From Rhizobium leguminosarum (lineage in GTDB: Bacteria > Pseudomonadota > Alphaproteobacteria > Rhizobiales > Rhizobiaceae): 64,000 bases of DNA. The stretch covers positions 806,001 through 870,000 of the forward strand of contig NZ_CP016287.1 in assembly GCF_001679785.1 (NCBI RefSeq). Reading direction: 5' to 3'. The notes under the pieces were generated by a model. It worked only from the letters and a program-made list of their open reading frames with translations, did not search any database and was not told the DNA's origin. The translations under genes were made by a program, and so were the position numbers. How positions within the stretch are numbered: position 1 is the first letter of the stretch; each line of letters begins with the position of its first letter. Below are positions 18,221 to 27,631 of this stretch, piece by piece.

Positions 18221-19474
18221 ATGCTAACCAAGCTCCCATCTTCCATTTCCGCCCTTCTCGACGCTCGTGCCAATGGTCACTCTCTGCCGGCCGGCCTTTA
18301 CGTCAGGGAAGACGTGTTCGAAGCAGACATCGACGTCTTCTTCCACAATCACTGGATTTGTGTCGGTCTCGATTGCGATGTTCCCGAACCCGGTGACGCC
18401 ACAGTGATCGAAATCGGCAAGACGAGCCTGATCCTTCTGCGTGACGACGACGGAGAAATTCGCGTCCTGCACAATGTATGCCGCCATCGCGGCTCCCGCC
18501 TTCTCGATCCGGGCAAGACGATCGTTTCAAAGCTCGTCTGTCCCTATCACACCTGGACATACGAACTGACGGGTGAACTCAGCTACGCGCCTCACATGGG
18601 CAAGGACTTCGACAAGGAGTGTCGGAGCCTCAAGCCCGTCACTTTCAAGTCGATCGGCGGACTGATTTATGTCTGTCTCTCCGACAATCCGCCCGAGGAC
18701 ATTGCTATCCTCGAACAGGCCATGACCGAGCGCCTCGCGCCCTACGACATCCGAAACGCAAAGGTTGCCTTCCAAACGGATGTCATCGAGGATGGCAACT
18801 GGAAGCTCACGATGGAAAACAATCGTGAATGCTACCATTGCTCCGCGAACCATCCGGAGCTCTGCGTCTCCTTCGTCGATCTCGACTTCGGCTTCGACCC
18901 GGAGACGCTGAGCCCGGAGGATCGCGAACAGGCCGAGGAACATTTCAGGCTGTATGAAGAGCGCACGAACGCGTGGGAGTCCGACGGCTTCCCCTCGGCG
19001 GCCGTCGAGCAGCTCGCCGACTGCGCCACCAACTTCCGCACCCAGCGGCTGATCATCGCAGGCGCCGGCGAATCCCAGACCCACGACGCCACCGCCGCAT
19101 CCTCCAAGCTTCTTGGGCATATGACCCGCAAGGATCTCGGCGACACGCATCTTTGGGGCCACAACAGCTGGAATCACTTCATGGGCGACCATGCCGTGGT
19201 GGCAACCGTCATCCCGCTCTCGGCGGGCAAGACGCTTGTGAGAACCAAATGGCTGGTCCATAAGGACGCCGTCGAAGGCGTGGATTACGATCTCGACAAG
19301 CTGACGGATGTCTGGGTCGCGACGACTGACCAGGACGCCGATCTCGTCGCGCGCTCCCATGCAGGCACTCTCGACCCGGCCTATCAGCCAGGCCCCTACT
19401 CCCGCTTTTCCGAGACGAATCTCGACAAGTTCGCCAGCTGGTACATCGATCGGATGCGCGCCCATGGATACTAG
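18221..19474 (+). CDS. Rieske non-heme iron oxygenase alpha subunit, betaine demethylase type (Stc2/GbcA-like)
   Basis: Catalyses oxidative N-demethylation of a quaternary amine, releasing formaldehyde. In 417 residues the Rieske cluster ligands are C87/H89 (CRHRG) and C107/H110 (CPYHTW), and the mononuclear iron site has H206 and H211 (ENNRECYHCSANHPEL) with an acidic ligand expected in TTDQDADLV. Length and motifs match stachydrine demethylase Stc2 and glycine betaine monooxygenase GbcA; the sequence feels closer to Stc2, which I cannot prove. It is followed by its reductase 10 bases on. Formaldehyde detoxification, a StcD-like demethylase and a betaine-type importer nearby support the role. 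Confidence 0.87.
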   Translation: MLTKLPSSISALLDARANGHSLPAGLYVREDVFEADIDVFFHNHWICVGLDCDVPEPGDATVIEIGKTSLILLRDDDGEIRVLHNVCRHRGSRLLDPGKTIVSKLVCPYHTWTYELTGELSYAPHMGKDFDKECRSLKPVTFKSIGGLIYVCLSDNPPEDIAILEQAMTERLAPYDIRNAKVAFQTDVIEDGNWKLTMENNRECYHCSANHPELCVSFVDLDFGFDPETLSPEDREQAEEHFRLYEERTNAWESDGFPSAAVEQLADCATNFRTQRLIIAGAGESQTHDATAASSKLLGHMTRKDLGDTHLWGHNSWNHFMGDHAVVATVIPLSAGKTLVRTKWLVHKDAVEGVDYDLDKLTDVWVATTDQDADLVARSHAGTLDPAYQPGPYSRFSETNLDKFASWYIDRMRAHGY

Positions 19475-19484
19475 GAGCCCGCAG

Positions 19485-20555
19485 ATGCCCGCAACCAGGG
19501 CCGCCCTTCACGACCTCTGGAACCCGGAGGAAGACGACGCGCTCGTCTGCCTCGACGTTCAGCAGGAGACCCATGACGTCAAGACCTTCACCTTTGCGTC
19601 GCGCGAGGGCAAGCGGTTCGCGTTCAAGGCCGGGCAGTATTTTCTGTTCGACCTGGAACACAATGGAGACGCTGAAAACAGGTGCTACAGCATCTCCTCC
19701 TCGCCGCATCGGACGAACGCTTTCTCCGTGACGGTGAAGCGGGTTCCCGGTGGAAAGATCTCCAACTGGCTTCACGACACCCTGGTTCCCGGCGCGACCG
19801 TCAAGGCGAATGGGCCGCTCGGCCACTTCGTCAGGCCCGAGACGGCGGGACGCAAGCTTCTGCTTTTGTCCGGCGGCTCCGGCATTACCCCCGTCATGTC
19901 CATTCTGCGTGAGATCGCCGACAGTTGCGAACCTGCCGACGTGGTCTTCATGCACGCCGCCCGGACGCCGCAGGATCTGATCTTTCGCGACGAATTGGCC
20001 TGCATCGCCCGGAAGCTGAAGGGCCTTCGCCTTCATTTTCTCCCGGAGACGGTGGCCGGCGAGCCGTCCTGGCCCGGTCTGACCGGTCGCATTTCGAAAG
20101 ACTACATGCGGCTTGCGGTTCCCGATATCGCCGAGCGAACCGTGATGTGCTGCGGCCCCGCCCCGTTCATGGCCGCCGCGCGCGGCATTGCCGCCGAACT
20201 CGGCTTGCCCGGCTCGAACTACCTGGAGGAAAGCTTCGACGCAGCGGTCATCGACGAACCCGAAATCCCTGCGGTTCAGGAGGCATCTGCCAAGGTCTTT
20301 CAGGTCACCTTCTCGAAGCAGGCCCGCAGCATCGACGTCTCCGGCGACCAGAGCGTGCTCTCTTGTGCGAAGAAGTCAGGCGTCAGAATCCCGTCGTCCT
20401 GCGCGAACGGCGTCTGCGGCACCTGCAAGTCGAAGCTTACGTCAGGCACGGTCGACATGAACCACAATGGCGGAATTCGTCAGCGGGAAATCGACGCCGG
20501 CTTCTTCCTGCCCTGTTGCTCCAAGCCGCTCAGCGATCTGGTCATCGAGCGCTGA
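19485..20555 (+). CDS. Rieske oxygenase reductase: FAD/NADH domain plus 2Fe-2S ferredoxin (GbcB-like)
   Basis: Electron-transfer partner of the preceding oxygenase, 356 residues. The FAD domain has RCYSISSSP and the NAD(P) domain GGSGITPVMSIL and CCGPAPFM; the C-terminal plant-type ferredoxin has SSCANGVCGTCKSKL with the fourth Cys in LPCCSKP. This order (flavodoxin-reductase fold, then ferredoxin) is that of GbcB and hybrid-cluster NADH reductases. GGAG lies 7 bases before the ATG at 19485, 10 bases after the oxygenase stop, so the two are surely cotranscribed. Confidence 0.9.
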   Translation: MPATRAALHDLWNPEEDDALVCLDVQQETHDVKTFTFASREGKRFAFKAGQYFLFDLEHNGDAENRCYSISSSPHRTNAFSVTVKRVPGGKISNWLHDTLVPGATVKANGPLGHFVRPETAGRKLLLLSGGSGITPVMSILREIADSCEPADVVFMHAARTPQDLIFRDELACIARKLKGLRLHFLPETVAGEPSWPGLTGRISKDYMRLAVPDIAERTVMCCGPAPFMAAARGIAAELGLPGSNYLEESFDAAVIDEPEIPAVQEASAKVFQVTFSKQARSIDVSGDQSVLSCAKKSGVRIPSSCANGVCGTCKSKLTSGTVDMNHNGGIRQREIDAGFFLPCCSKPLSDLVIER

Positions 20556-20595
20556 ACATCCGGGGCGTCGTTCACCGCAACAAGGACTGACTGAG

Positions 20596-21876
20596 ATGCT
20601 GCGAGAGGAAAGCGATTCCGCCGAGCTGACCGGCTCGACGGTCTTCAAGGACGAGCGAAAGCAGGCATACCTCAATCCTGAAGGAGCCGACCGGCCTCTT
20701 ATCAGTCCTGTGCCGGCCACGACGCTCGATCGGGCTCGCCGCTATCGTCTGGAGCGCCTGCGCGGGAAGATGCGCGAATGGGACTGCGGCGCCCTGCTTC
20801 TCTACGACCCCGTCAACATCCGATATGCCTTCGATTCATCGAATATGAGCATTTGGACGATGCATAACGCCTCGCGATACGCTCTGATCCTCGCCGATGG
20901 TCCGGCCATACTTTTCGAATTCGAAGGCGCCGAACACGTCAATGACGGGCTTCCCGGCATCGACGAGATCCGGCCGGCGAAGTCATGGATATTCTTCACA
21001 TCAGGGAACCTTATGGAACCCCGCCTGAAAACCTGGGCGGACGAGGTCGCGAACCTCGTAAGCCGCAATGGCGGCAACAAACGCGTGGCGGTGGACAGGC
21101 TCGAACCAGCGGGCGCGTTCGAATTGCGGGAACGCGGCTTCATGCTCTTAGACGGCCAGGAACTGGCCGAGCGGGCGCGATCCATCAAAAGCACTGAGGA
21201 GATCGAGCTGATGAGATGGACGATCCGTGTCTGCGAAGCAGGCATGGCGCGGATGTACGAGGTATCCGAGCCCGGCCGCACGGAAAGAGAGATCTGGGCC
21301 GAGCTTCACTTCGAAAACGCACGCAGCGGCGGCGAGTGGCTGGAGACCAAGCTCTTGACCGCAGGCCCGAGAACAAACCCCTGGTATCAGGAATGTTCGG
21401 ACTACGTCATCAAACGCGGGGAGATGATATCCTTCGACACCGATATGATCGGACCCTACGGCTATTGCGCCGACCTGTCGCGTTCGTGGACAGCGGGACA
21501 CGTGGCGATGAGCGCCAAGCAGAAGGAACTCTACGCCGCTGCCAGGGATCAGATCGAGCACAATCTCGCCGCCCTGAAGCCCGGCATTACGTTCGAGGAG
21601 TTCAATGCGCTGTCGTGGCGGATTCCGGAGAAATACCAGCCTTATCGATACACGCTTGCTTTGCACGGAACCGGAATGGCGGACGAATGGCCAGGGATCC
21701 TTCTGCATCCGGATTTCGACCCTGATTTCAGTGGCATCATCGAGGAGGGCATGGTGCTCAACGTCGAAAGCCTGGTCGCCGAGGCCGGATCCGAGAGCAT
21801 CAAGCTGGAAACCCAGGCACTGATCACGGCAAGGGGAGCGGAGCGGCTCGACACGTTTCCGTGGGAAGAGATCTGA
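20596..21876 (+). CDS. M24 (creatinase/prolidase-fold) metalloenzyme closely resembling DMSP lyase DddP
   Basis: A 426-residue pita-bread-fold protein. Remembered DddP sequences share long blocks with it: LLYDPVNIRYAFDSSNM, GGEWLETKLLTAGPRTNPW and HGTGMADEWP. The candidate metal ligands are D281, D283, D293, H357, E391 and E405, with the D-x-D-x9-D spacing of DddP, and D363 sits six residues after H357, where DddP has its catalytic Asp. DddP cleaves DMSP to acrylate and dimethylsulfide. In a betaine demethylation operon it could instead act on an N-methylated amine or be a dipeptidase, so the substrate is open. It is third in the oxygenase-reductase operon (40-base gap). Confidence 0.78.
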   Translation: MLREESDSAELTGSTVFKDERKQAYLNPEGADRPLISPVPATTLDRARRYRLERLRGKMREWDCGALLLYDPVNIRYAFDSSNMSIWTMHNASRYALILADGPAILFEFEGAEHVNDGLPGIDEIRPAKSWIFFTSGNLMEPRLKTWADEVANLVSRNGGNKRVAVDRLEPAGAFELRERGFMLLDGQELAERARSIKSTEEIELMRWTIRVCEAGMARMYEVSEPGRTEREIWAELHFENARSGGEWLETKLLTAGPRTNPWYQECSDYVIKRGEMISFDTDMIGPYGYCADLSRSWTAGHVAMSAKQKELYAAARDQIEHNLAALKPGITFEEFNALSWRIPEKYQPYRYTLALHGTGMADEWPGILLHPDFDPDFSGIIEEGMVLNVESLVAEAGSESIKLETQALITARGAERLDTFPWEEI

Positions 21877-21882
21877 ATAAGC

Positions 21883-22896
21883 TCAGTGTGCTCTCGAAGC
21901 GGCGGCACGATGCTGCGATGGCGTCTGCCCGAATGTGCGCTTGAACGTTCGCGTGAACTGCGAGGCATTTTCAAAGCCGACATCCAGTGCGATCTCGATC
22001 AAAGGCGCCTTCGACTGGGCAAGGATCGATTTCGCCCGCTCCATGCGAACACGATTATAGGCCTTGGCAGGAGACATTCCCGTCTTATCGATGAAGATCC
22101 TCTCCAGTTGTCGCCGAGACAGGCCAACCGTGGCGGCAAGCTTCTGTATAGACATGCTGCCATCGACGAACTGTTCCATCGTAATCATCGCCGCCTTGAC
22201 GCGGGCGTCGTCATAGTCGTCGTACAGCGGACGCCGGGGCTGTATGTCGGCCGGAGCCCGCGCCTTTTCGATCTGAAGGACCTCCAGCGCGTTTCGTTCG
22301 GCGTCGCGGCTGATACATTTTCGGACCAGCAACGCCGCCATGTCGGCGGAACTGCTGCCACCTGCGCATGATCCGCGCTGGCGATCGAGATTGAAGAGCC
22401 GATCGGAGCGAACGCTGAGATCGGGAAACCGCTCCCGAAACTCCTTGTAATGCAGCCAGCTCACACAGGACTCGTGCCGCTTCATCAGGCCAGCCGCAGC
22501 CAGAATGAACGAACCCGTGCACACACCGATCAGAGGCACCTTCTTGGCGTCCGCCTGCTTGAGAAAAGCGATGGTCTCCTGGTCGACAGGGTTTTCCACC
22601 GTCAGAAGGCCGCCGACGACCACGATGTAATTGAACTTCGACGGATCGACGAAATCGGACGTCGGAGCGACCTGGACGCCGCAGCTCGAGGTGATCAGGT
22701 GCCGCGTGCTGCCGATCACCTGCCAGTCGGCAAGGACCCTTCCGGAACGATCTTGCTCGTCGCTGGCAAGCCGCAGCGTATCCACGAAGAGCGCGAAGGC
22801 GGACAGCGTGAACGACCGCGCCAGAACGAAGCCCACCTTGAGCCGCTCAGCCGCCCTCGCGGCGTCGTCTCCCTGCCGATGCTGCCCGGATCGCAT
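21883..22896 (-). CDS. AraC family regulator with DJ-1/PfpI-like domain (GbdR/CdhR type)
   Basis: About 337 residues: an N-terminal class I glutamine amidotransferase-like domain (VGFVLARSFTLSAFALFVDTL, IGVCTGSFILAAAG) and a C-terminal AraC double helix-turn-helix (QKLAATVGLSRRQLERIF, IEIALDVGFENASQFTRTFKRTFG). This architecture is that of GbdR and CdhR, activators of glycine betaine and carnitine catabolism, which fits the neighbouring genes. The start is taken at 22896, where AGGGGG is 6 bases upstream; ATGs at 22902 and 22947 are alternatives, the latter running into the repeat. It converges on the DddP-like gene with only 6 bases between. Confidence 0.88.
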   Translation of the reverse strand: MRSGQHRQGDDAARAAERLKVGFVLARSFTLSAFALFVDTLRLASDEQDRSGRVLADWQVIGSTRHLITSSCGVQVAPTSDFVDPSKFNYIVVVGGLLTVENPVDQETIAFLKQADAKKVPLIGVCTGSFILAAAGLMKRHESCVSWLHYKEFRERFPDLSVRSDRLFNLDRQRGSCAGGSSSADMAALLVRKCISRDAERNALEVLQIEKARAPADIQPRRPLYDDYDDARVKAAMITMEQFVDGSMSIQKLAATVGLSRRQLERIFIDKTGMSPAKAYNRVRMERAKSILAQSKAPLIEIALDVGFENASQFTRTFKRTFGQTPSQHRAAASRAH

Positions 22897-22951
22897 ATTC
22901 ATCCCCCTGCCGCTTGTAAGAGCGTGCTCATCGAATCCGAAAGACATGCGC

Positions 22952-23067
22952 TAGAGCATGATGCCGAAAATTGTGAAGCGGTTTTCGGACGACATCATGC
23001 TCTAACCCTTTAAATTAGAACAGGATTCAGATTTTAGGCCGACCCGGCCTAAAATCATCCTGTTCTA
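22952..23067. repeat. Rhizobial intergenic mosaic-type repeat (RIME-like) with two palindromes
   Basis: Two adjacent imperfect palindromes. The first (22952-23004) has arms TAGAGCATGATG and CATCATGCTCTA plus an inner CCGAAAA/TTTTCGG pair. The second (23016-23067) has arms TAGAACAGGAT and ATCCTGTTCTA with inner ATTTTAGGCC/GGCCTAAAAT. This matches what I remember of RIME elements scattered between genes in Rhizobiaceae. It is not part of any gene. It lies between the AraC-type regulator and the gfa gene. Confidence 0.75.
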
Positions 23068-23182
23068 GCGGATCATGATCGTCAATGAAAATGGTTTGTC
23101 CAATGTTTCCCTCGGCTTCGATAGCCTGAGCCGCCGGCAGGCCATCACGGGATATCTCGATATCCGGAGAGCGGCGGTTTTG

Positions 23183-23211
23183 CTGGGGAGCGCCGCGTCG
23201 GCGCTCCCCAG
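23183..23211 (-). terminator. Strong hairpin after gfa
   Basis: CTGGGGAGCGCCG and CGGCGCTCCCCAG are perfect 13-base arms around a CGT loop, 7 bases downstream of the gfa stop on the minus strand. Only a short A-rich stretch follows, so Rho-independent termination is likely but not perfect. Confidence 0.6.
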
Positions 23212-23218
23212 GGTCAAA

Positions 23219-23791
23219 TCACGCGGCCAGGACGCCGCTCTTCTTGGCCATCCAGGTTGCGATGTAGTCCATAAGGCCAGGGTTTAGGCAATCGTAAGGC
23301 TCGAGGCCGGACGTCCTCAACTGCGCCCTGACAGCGTCCATCTTCGCGGGGTCGAAGCCGCTTTCGATGATCGACGACACGAAGGCCGCAAAGCCCGGCT
23401 TCGCCCAGCCGCTTTCCTGAAAGCGTTCCGGATGGACGAACGACAATCCCTGGAACGGATGTTCGCGCACGACCGGCCCATACATATGCACGCCGCATTC
23501 CTTGCAGGCGTGGCGCTGGATCAAGGCTGTGGAATCGACGACGGCGAGCTTGTCGCCATTCTCCTGAACTTCGACGCTTTCGGTCGGCGCAACTGCCACG
23601 ACTGAAAAGACGAAGCCCTCCGGCTTCCAGCACTTCGTGCAGCCGCAGGCATGATTGTGGGCGATGTCGCTCTTGATCCTGACCTTCACGGGATTGCTTG
23701 CGCACTTGCAGACGAGCGTCCCGCCTGCAAAAGCAGCGTCAGTCGCCCGAAAGCCTGAATCCACTGCCGGATGTATGGCTATGCTGGTCAT
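23219..23791 (-). CDS. gfa: Glutathione-dependent formaldehyde-activating enzyme (S-hydroxymethylglutathione synthase)
   Basis: GFA/CENP-V zinc protein of about 190 residues that speeds formation of S-hydroxymethylglutathione from formaldehyde and glutathione. Zinc-binding clusters are visible as [22 protein letters not shown] and [17 protein letters not shown] lies upstream of the ATG at 23791. It is the last gene of a gfa-fghA-frmA set, which removes the formaldehyde produced by the Rieske and StcD-type demethylases nearby. Confidence 0.9.
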   Translation of the reverse strand: MTSIAIHPAVDSGFRATDAAFAGGTLVCKCASNPVKVRIKSDIAHNHACGCTKCWKPEGFVFSVVAVAPTESVEVQENGDKLAVVDSTALIQRHACKECGVHMYGPVVREHPFQGLSFVHPERFQESGWAKPGFAAFVSSIIESGFDPAKMDAVRAQLRTSGLEPYDCLNPGLMDYIATWMAKKSGVLAA

Positions 23792-23845
23792 GGGTTTCTC
23801 CTCCCCTTCTGGGCCGTTTGCGATATGCCCGGCCAAGCTCTGCAA

Positions 23846-24682
23846 TCAGTCTCCCAACCTCCGCGCGTGCCAACGCAGATGGTCTTCCATGAATGTCGAA
23901 ATAAAGAAGTAGGAGTGGCCGTAGCCTTCCTGCATGCGAAGCCGCAGGCTGATGCCGGCCGTCTCGCAGGCTTGCCTGAGCTCCTCAGGGCGCAATCCAT
24001 CCTCCAGGAAGTTATCCGCCGTCCCCTGGTCGACGAGGAATTCGGGGAACCGGTGCCCGTCTTCGATCAGCGAGCAGGCATCATATGCCCGCCAAGCCGT
24101 TTCATCCGATCCGAGGTATTTCTGGAATGCCGGCTTTGACCAGCCGGAGACCGACGGATGGCTGATCGGCGCGAAGGCCGAGCAGCTGCCGAAGCGTCCG
24201 GGGTTCTTGAGCGCGATCGTGATCGCGCCATGTCCCCCCATCGAGTGACCGAAGATTCCCTGTCGCGTCATGTCGACTGGAAACTCGGCCGCGATAAGCT
24301 CCGGCAATTCATCGACGACGTAGCTGTACATCCGATAGTTCGGTGCGAATGGCGGCTCGGTGGCGTCGACGTAGAAGCCGGCACCCTTGCCGAACTGCCA
24401 ATTATCAGGTTCGTCCGGGACGGCATCGCCCCGCGGACTGGTGTCGGGGCACACGATGATGATGCCGAGTTCTGCGGCAAGACGCCGATACTCTCCCTTT
24501 TCCATGACGTTGGCATGGGTGCAGGTCAGACCGGAAAGGTACCATAGAACCGGCAGCTTCCGTGCTTTGGCCTGCGGCGGCAGGAATACCGCAAAGGTCA
24601 TGTCGCAGTCGCAGACATCCGAGCGATTGAGGTAAACGCCCTGGGTGCCGCCATGAGAATTTTCGGTCGAGATCGTCTTCAT
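23846..24682 (-). CDS. fghA: S-formylglutathione hydrolase
   Basis: Serine esterase of 278 residues that hydrolyses S-formylglutathione to formate and glutathione. Family blocks are WYLSGLTCTHANVMEKGEYRRLA, PNYRMYSYVVDELP, nucleophile GHSMGGHGA, and EGYGHSYFFISTFMEDHL with the catalytic His. The full length is normal. It starts 3 bases after the class III alcohol dehydrogenase stop, indicating tight coupling. Symbols fghA and frmB are both in use. Confidence 0.95.
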   Translation of the reverse strand: MKTISTENSHGGTQGVYLNRSDVCDCDMTFAVFLPPQAKARKLPVLWYLSGLTCTHANVMEKGEYRRLAAELGIIIVCPDTSPRGDAVPDEPDNWQFGKGAGFYVDATEPPFAPNYRMYSYVVDELPELIAAEFPVDMTRQGIFGHSMGGHGAITIALKNPGRFGSCSAFAPISHPSVSGWSKPAFQKYLGSDETAWRAYDACSLIEDGHRFPEFLVDQGTADNFLEDGLRPEELRQACETAGISLRLRMQEGYGHSYFFISTFMEDHLRWHARRLGD

Positions 24683-24685
24683 GGC

Positions 24686-25813
24686 TCAGTACACGACCAC
24701 GCCGCGGATGCTTTCGCCCTTGTGCATCAGCTCGAAACCCTTGTTGATGTCTTCGAGCGGCATGGTGTGGGTGATCATCGGATCGATCTGGATCTTGCCC
24801 TGCATGTACCAGTCGACGATCTTCGGCACATCGGTGCGGCCGCGGGCGCCGCCGAAGGCGGTGCCCATCCAGTTGCGGCCGGTGACCAGCTGGAACGGAC
24901 GGGTGGAGATTTCCTGGCCGGCGCCGGCAACGCCGATGATAATCGACTTGCCCCAGCCGCGGTGGCTGGCTTCCAGCGCCTGGCGCATCACCTTGGTGTT
25001 GCCGGTGCAGTCGAAGGTGTAGTCAGCCCCGCCGATCAGATCGCCGTGGCGCTTCGTCAGGTTGACGAGATAGGGCACGATGTCGTCGCCGACCTCCTTC
25101 GGATTGACGAAGTGGGTCATGCCGAACTTTTCGCCCCAGGCCTTGCGGTCAGGGTTGATATCGACGCCGATGATCATGTCGGCACCGGCAAGACGCAGTC
25201 CCTGAAGCACGTTGAGACCGATGCCGCCGAGCCCGAAGACGATGGCCGTCGCGCCGATCTCGACCTTGGCAGTGTTGATGACCGCACCGATGCCGGTGGT
25301 GACACCGCAGCCGATGTAGCAGATCTTGTCGAACGGCGCGTCGGGATTGACCTTGGCAAGGGCGATCTCCGGCAGCACGGTGAAGTTGGAAAAAGTCGAG
25401 CAGCCCATATAGTGGTGGATCTTGTCCTTACCGATCGAGAAGCGCGAGGTGCCGTCCGGCATCACACCCTGGCCCTGGGTCGCGCGGATTGAGGTGCAGA
25501 GGTTGGTCTTGCGCGAGGTGCAGGAATAGCATTCGCGGCATTCCGGGGTGTAGAGCGGAATGACGTGGTCGCCCTTCTTCACCGAGGTGACACCGGGGCC
25601 GACATCGACGACGATGCCGGCACCCTCATGGCCGAGGATCGCCGGGAAGAGACCTTCCGGATCAGCGCCTGACAGGGTGAAATCATCGGTGTGGCAGATG
25701 CCCGTCGCCTTGACCTCCACCAGCACTTCGCCGGCCTTCGGGGCCTCCAGCTGCACGGTCATCACTTCGAGCGGTTTTCCTGCCTGAACGGCAACGGCGG
25801 CGCGAACGTCCAT
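24686..25813 (-). CDS. frmA: S-(hydroxymethyl)glutathione dehydrogenase / class III alcohol dehydrogenase
   Basis: Zinc- and NAD-dependent enzyme of 375 residues converting S-hydroxymethylglutathione to S-formylglutathione. Catalytic zinc region GICHTDDFTLSG and GHEGAGIV, structural zinc cysteines in PECRECYSCTSRKTNLC, Rossmann GLGGIGLNV and the class III segment GRTDVPKIVDWYMQG are all present. AAGGATATC precedes the ATG. It heads the formaldehyde detoxification trio, 152 bases downstream of the degenerate cupin gene. Confidence 0.97.
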   Translation of the reverse strand: MDVRAAVAVQAGKPLEVMTVQLEAPKAGEVLVEVKATGICHTDDFTLSGADPEGLFPAILGHEGAGIVVDVGPGVTSVKKGDHVIPLYTPECRECYSCTSRKTNLCTSIRATQGQGVMPDGTSRFSIGKDKIHHYMGCSTFSNFTVLPEIALAKVNPDAPFDKICYIGCGVTTGIGAVINTAKVEIGATAIVFGLGGIGLNVLQGLRLAGADMIIGVDINPDRKAWGEKFGMTHFVNPKEVGDDIVPYLVNLTKRHGDLIGGADYTFDCTGNTKVMRQALEASHRGWGKSIIIGVAGAGQEISTRPFQLVTGRNWMGTAFGGARGRTDVPKIVDWYMQGKIQIDPMITHTMPLEDINKGFELMHKGESIRGVVVY

Positions 25814-25965
25814 CTTGATATCCTTCCTCTTAAATTGAATTCTGATGTTGCATATTCCGATCGACCGGCTTCTCGCCGATCTGCTTCGCTGCGTTACCGC
25901 CGAGACTTCAAGCTCTCGCCTTCGGGCTTTTGTTCATCTCGGACCCATTGTCGCCAAAGACCCCA

Positions 25966-26661
25966 TCACGTCTCCCGCTCAACCTGGCACCAAACCGCAA
26001 GCAGCGGCCGGGCTGTGCATCTTATCGCGAAGGATTGCCCGGCGTCGTTCGCAAAGACCGTGCCGACACCGGCGGAGAACCACTCGGAATCGCCAAGGCG
26101 GATTTCGCCCGGCGAAAGCAGAATGAAGGCGCGGGGCTGCGTCTGAACATGATCGGGGAATCTTGTATAGCGATCCATGTAGATCACGCCGACCCTGAGA
26201 TCGGCGCGTTCCTCCATGCCGCCGGGGCCGACCAAGACCGCATGGGAGTGCGTATTGCCAAAATTCAGGCTTGCGAACGGACCGGAGCGGCCGCGTCTCC
26301 AGAGCAGCTTATCGGCGAGGCTCTGGAACTGGCTGGCGATCGCCTCGTATTTCCGTCCCGATTTTGCAAGATGGCCGATGGCGTCATCCAGCCCTTCGGG
26401 CGCGCCGGGAAGAGGCCCGCCCTCCGGACGCACCTTGCCGGTCTTGAGCAGCCTCTGGAGAACCTTGCCCGCGACGAAACTGGCGACGGCAGGAGCCTCC
26501 GCCGACAGCATCAGCCCGCCAACATCATTGAGGAATTCCTGCAGTGGCCGAGAGCGCCGCTCTCTGCCGATGTCGTGCAGCCGTATGTATGCCGGCTTCT
26601 CGTCATCGTTGAGAAGAAGGTCGGCACCAGGTTTGATTGGACGTCCCACGACGCGCGCCAC
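25966..26661 (-). CDS. DMSP-lyase-family cupin paralogue lacking metal ligands (probable pseudoenzyme)
   Basis: A 231-residue protein homologous to the cupin encoded at 28401-29006: 'LVGPGGMEERADLRVGVIYM' parallels '[20 protein letters not shown]', and the cupin core aligns without gaps. The four positions that hold H141, E145, Y147 and H179 in that paralogue are Q173, R177, F179 and F211 here, so the metal site is gone. It starts with GTG; GGGGGAG lies 7 bases upstream. It follows etfA after 15 bases and so belongs to the demethylase/ETF operon. It may be a binding or regulatory partner; function unknown. Confidence 0.8.
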   Translation of the reverse strand: MARVVGRPIKPGADLLLNDDEKPAYIRLHDIGRERRSRPLQEFLNDVGGLMLSAEAPAVASFVAGKVLQRLLKTGKVRPEGGPLPGAPEGLDDAIGHLAKSGRKYEAIASQFQSLADKLLWRRGRSGPFASLNFGNTHSHAVLVGPGGMEERADLRVGVIYMDRYTRFPDHVQTQPRAFILLSPGEIRLGDSEWFSAGVGTVFANDAGQSFAIRCTARPLLAVWCQVERET

Positions 26662-26676
26662 GTTCGGTCTCCCCCG

Positions 26677-27606
26677 CTAGAGCGCCTTTTCCAATTCCGG
26701 CAGGGCGTCGAAGAGATCGGCAACCAATCCGTAGTCGGCGACCTGGAAGATCGGCGCCTCCTCGTCCTTGTTGATGGCGACGATCACCTTCGAATCCTTC
26801 ATGCCGGCCAGATGCTGGATGGCGCCTGAAATGCCGCAGGCGATATAGAGCTGCGGCGCCACCACCTTGCCGGTCTGGCCGACCTGCCAGTCGTTCGGCG
26901 CATAACCGGCATCGACGGCAGCTCTGGATGCACCGACGGCGGCGCCGAGCTTGTCGGCAAGCGGCAGGATGACTTCCTTGAACTTTTCCGCCGAGCCGAG
27001 TGCCCGGCCGCCGGAGATGATGATCTTGGCAGAGGTCAGTTCCGGACGGTCGGAGGCCGACAGCGCGTCGCCGACGAAGGTCGACAGTCCCGGATCGGAA
27101 ACCGCCGGGATTGCCTCGATCGTTGCCGAGCCACCCTCCGGCGTAGAGGCAAAGGAAGCGGTGCGCACGGTGATCACCTTCTTGGCATCGCTCACCTGCA
27201 CCGTCTGGATGGCATTGCCGGCATAGATCGGCCGCTTGAAGGTGTCGGACGAGATCACCTCGATGATCTCGGAGACCTGGGCGACGTCGAGCAGGGCAGC
27301 GACGCGCGGCAGCACGTTCTTGCCGACCGAGGTGGCGGCAGAGATGATCGTGTCGTAGCTGCCGGCCAGCGAGACGATCAGGTCGGCCAGCGGCTCGGCC
27401 AGATTGTTGGCGAGTCCGTCGCTTTCGGCCAGCAGCACCTTGGAGACGCCGGCAAGCTTGGCCGCTTGTTCGGCAGCAGGTTTGGCAGCCTTGCCGGCGA
27501 CCAGAATGTGAATATCGCCGCCGATCTTTGCGGCAGCTGTCAACGCCTTGGCGGTCTGGTCGGACAGACTGGCATTGTCGTGGTCAGCCAGAAGAAGAAT
27601 GGTCAT
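26677..27606 (-). CDS. etfA: Electron transfer flavoprotein alpha subunit
   Basis: FAD-binding subunit (309 residues) of the heterodimer that passes electrons from flavoprotein dehydrogenases to the quinone pool. The C-terminal FAD motif is intact: [54 protein letters not shown] precedes the ATG. It follows etfB by 25 bases. Placement beside a StcD/DgcA-type demethylase matches betaine operons in which ETF is the electron acceptor. Confidence 0.96.
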   Translation of the reverse strand: MTILLLADHDNASLSDQTAKALTAAAKIGGDIHILVAGKAAKPAAEQAAKLAGVSKVLLAESDGLANNLAEPLADLIVSLAGSYDTIISAATSVGKNVLPRVAALLDVAQVSEIIEVISSDTFKRPIYAGNAIQTVQVSDAKKVITVRTASFASTPEGGSATIEAIPAVSDPGLSTFVGDALSASDRPELTSAKIIISGGRALGSAEKFKEVILPLADKLGAAVGASRAAVDAGYAPNDWQVGQTGKVVAPQLYIACGISGAIQHLAGMKDSKVIVAINKDEEAPIFQVADYGLVADLFDALPELEKAL

Positions 27607-27631
27607 GATGATGGCTCCTGTTCCAAGCTGA

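Noticed and set aside
23075..23287. 70-residue frame beside the RIME-like repeat
   Set aside because: It runs through the terminator hairpin and into the antisense of gfa, without a ribosome site.
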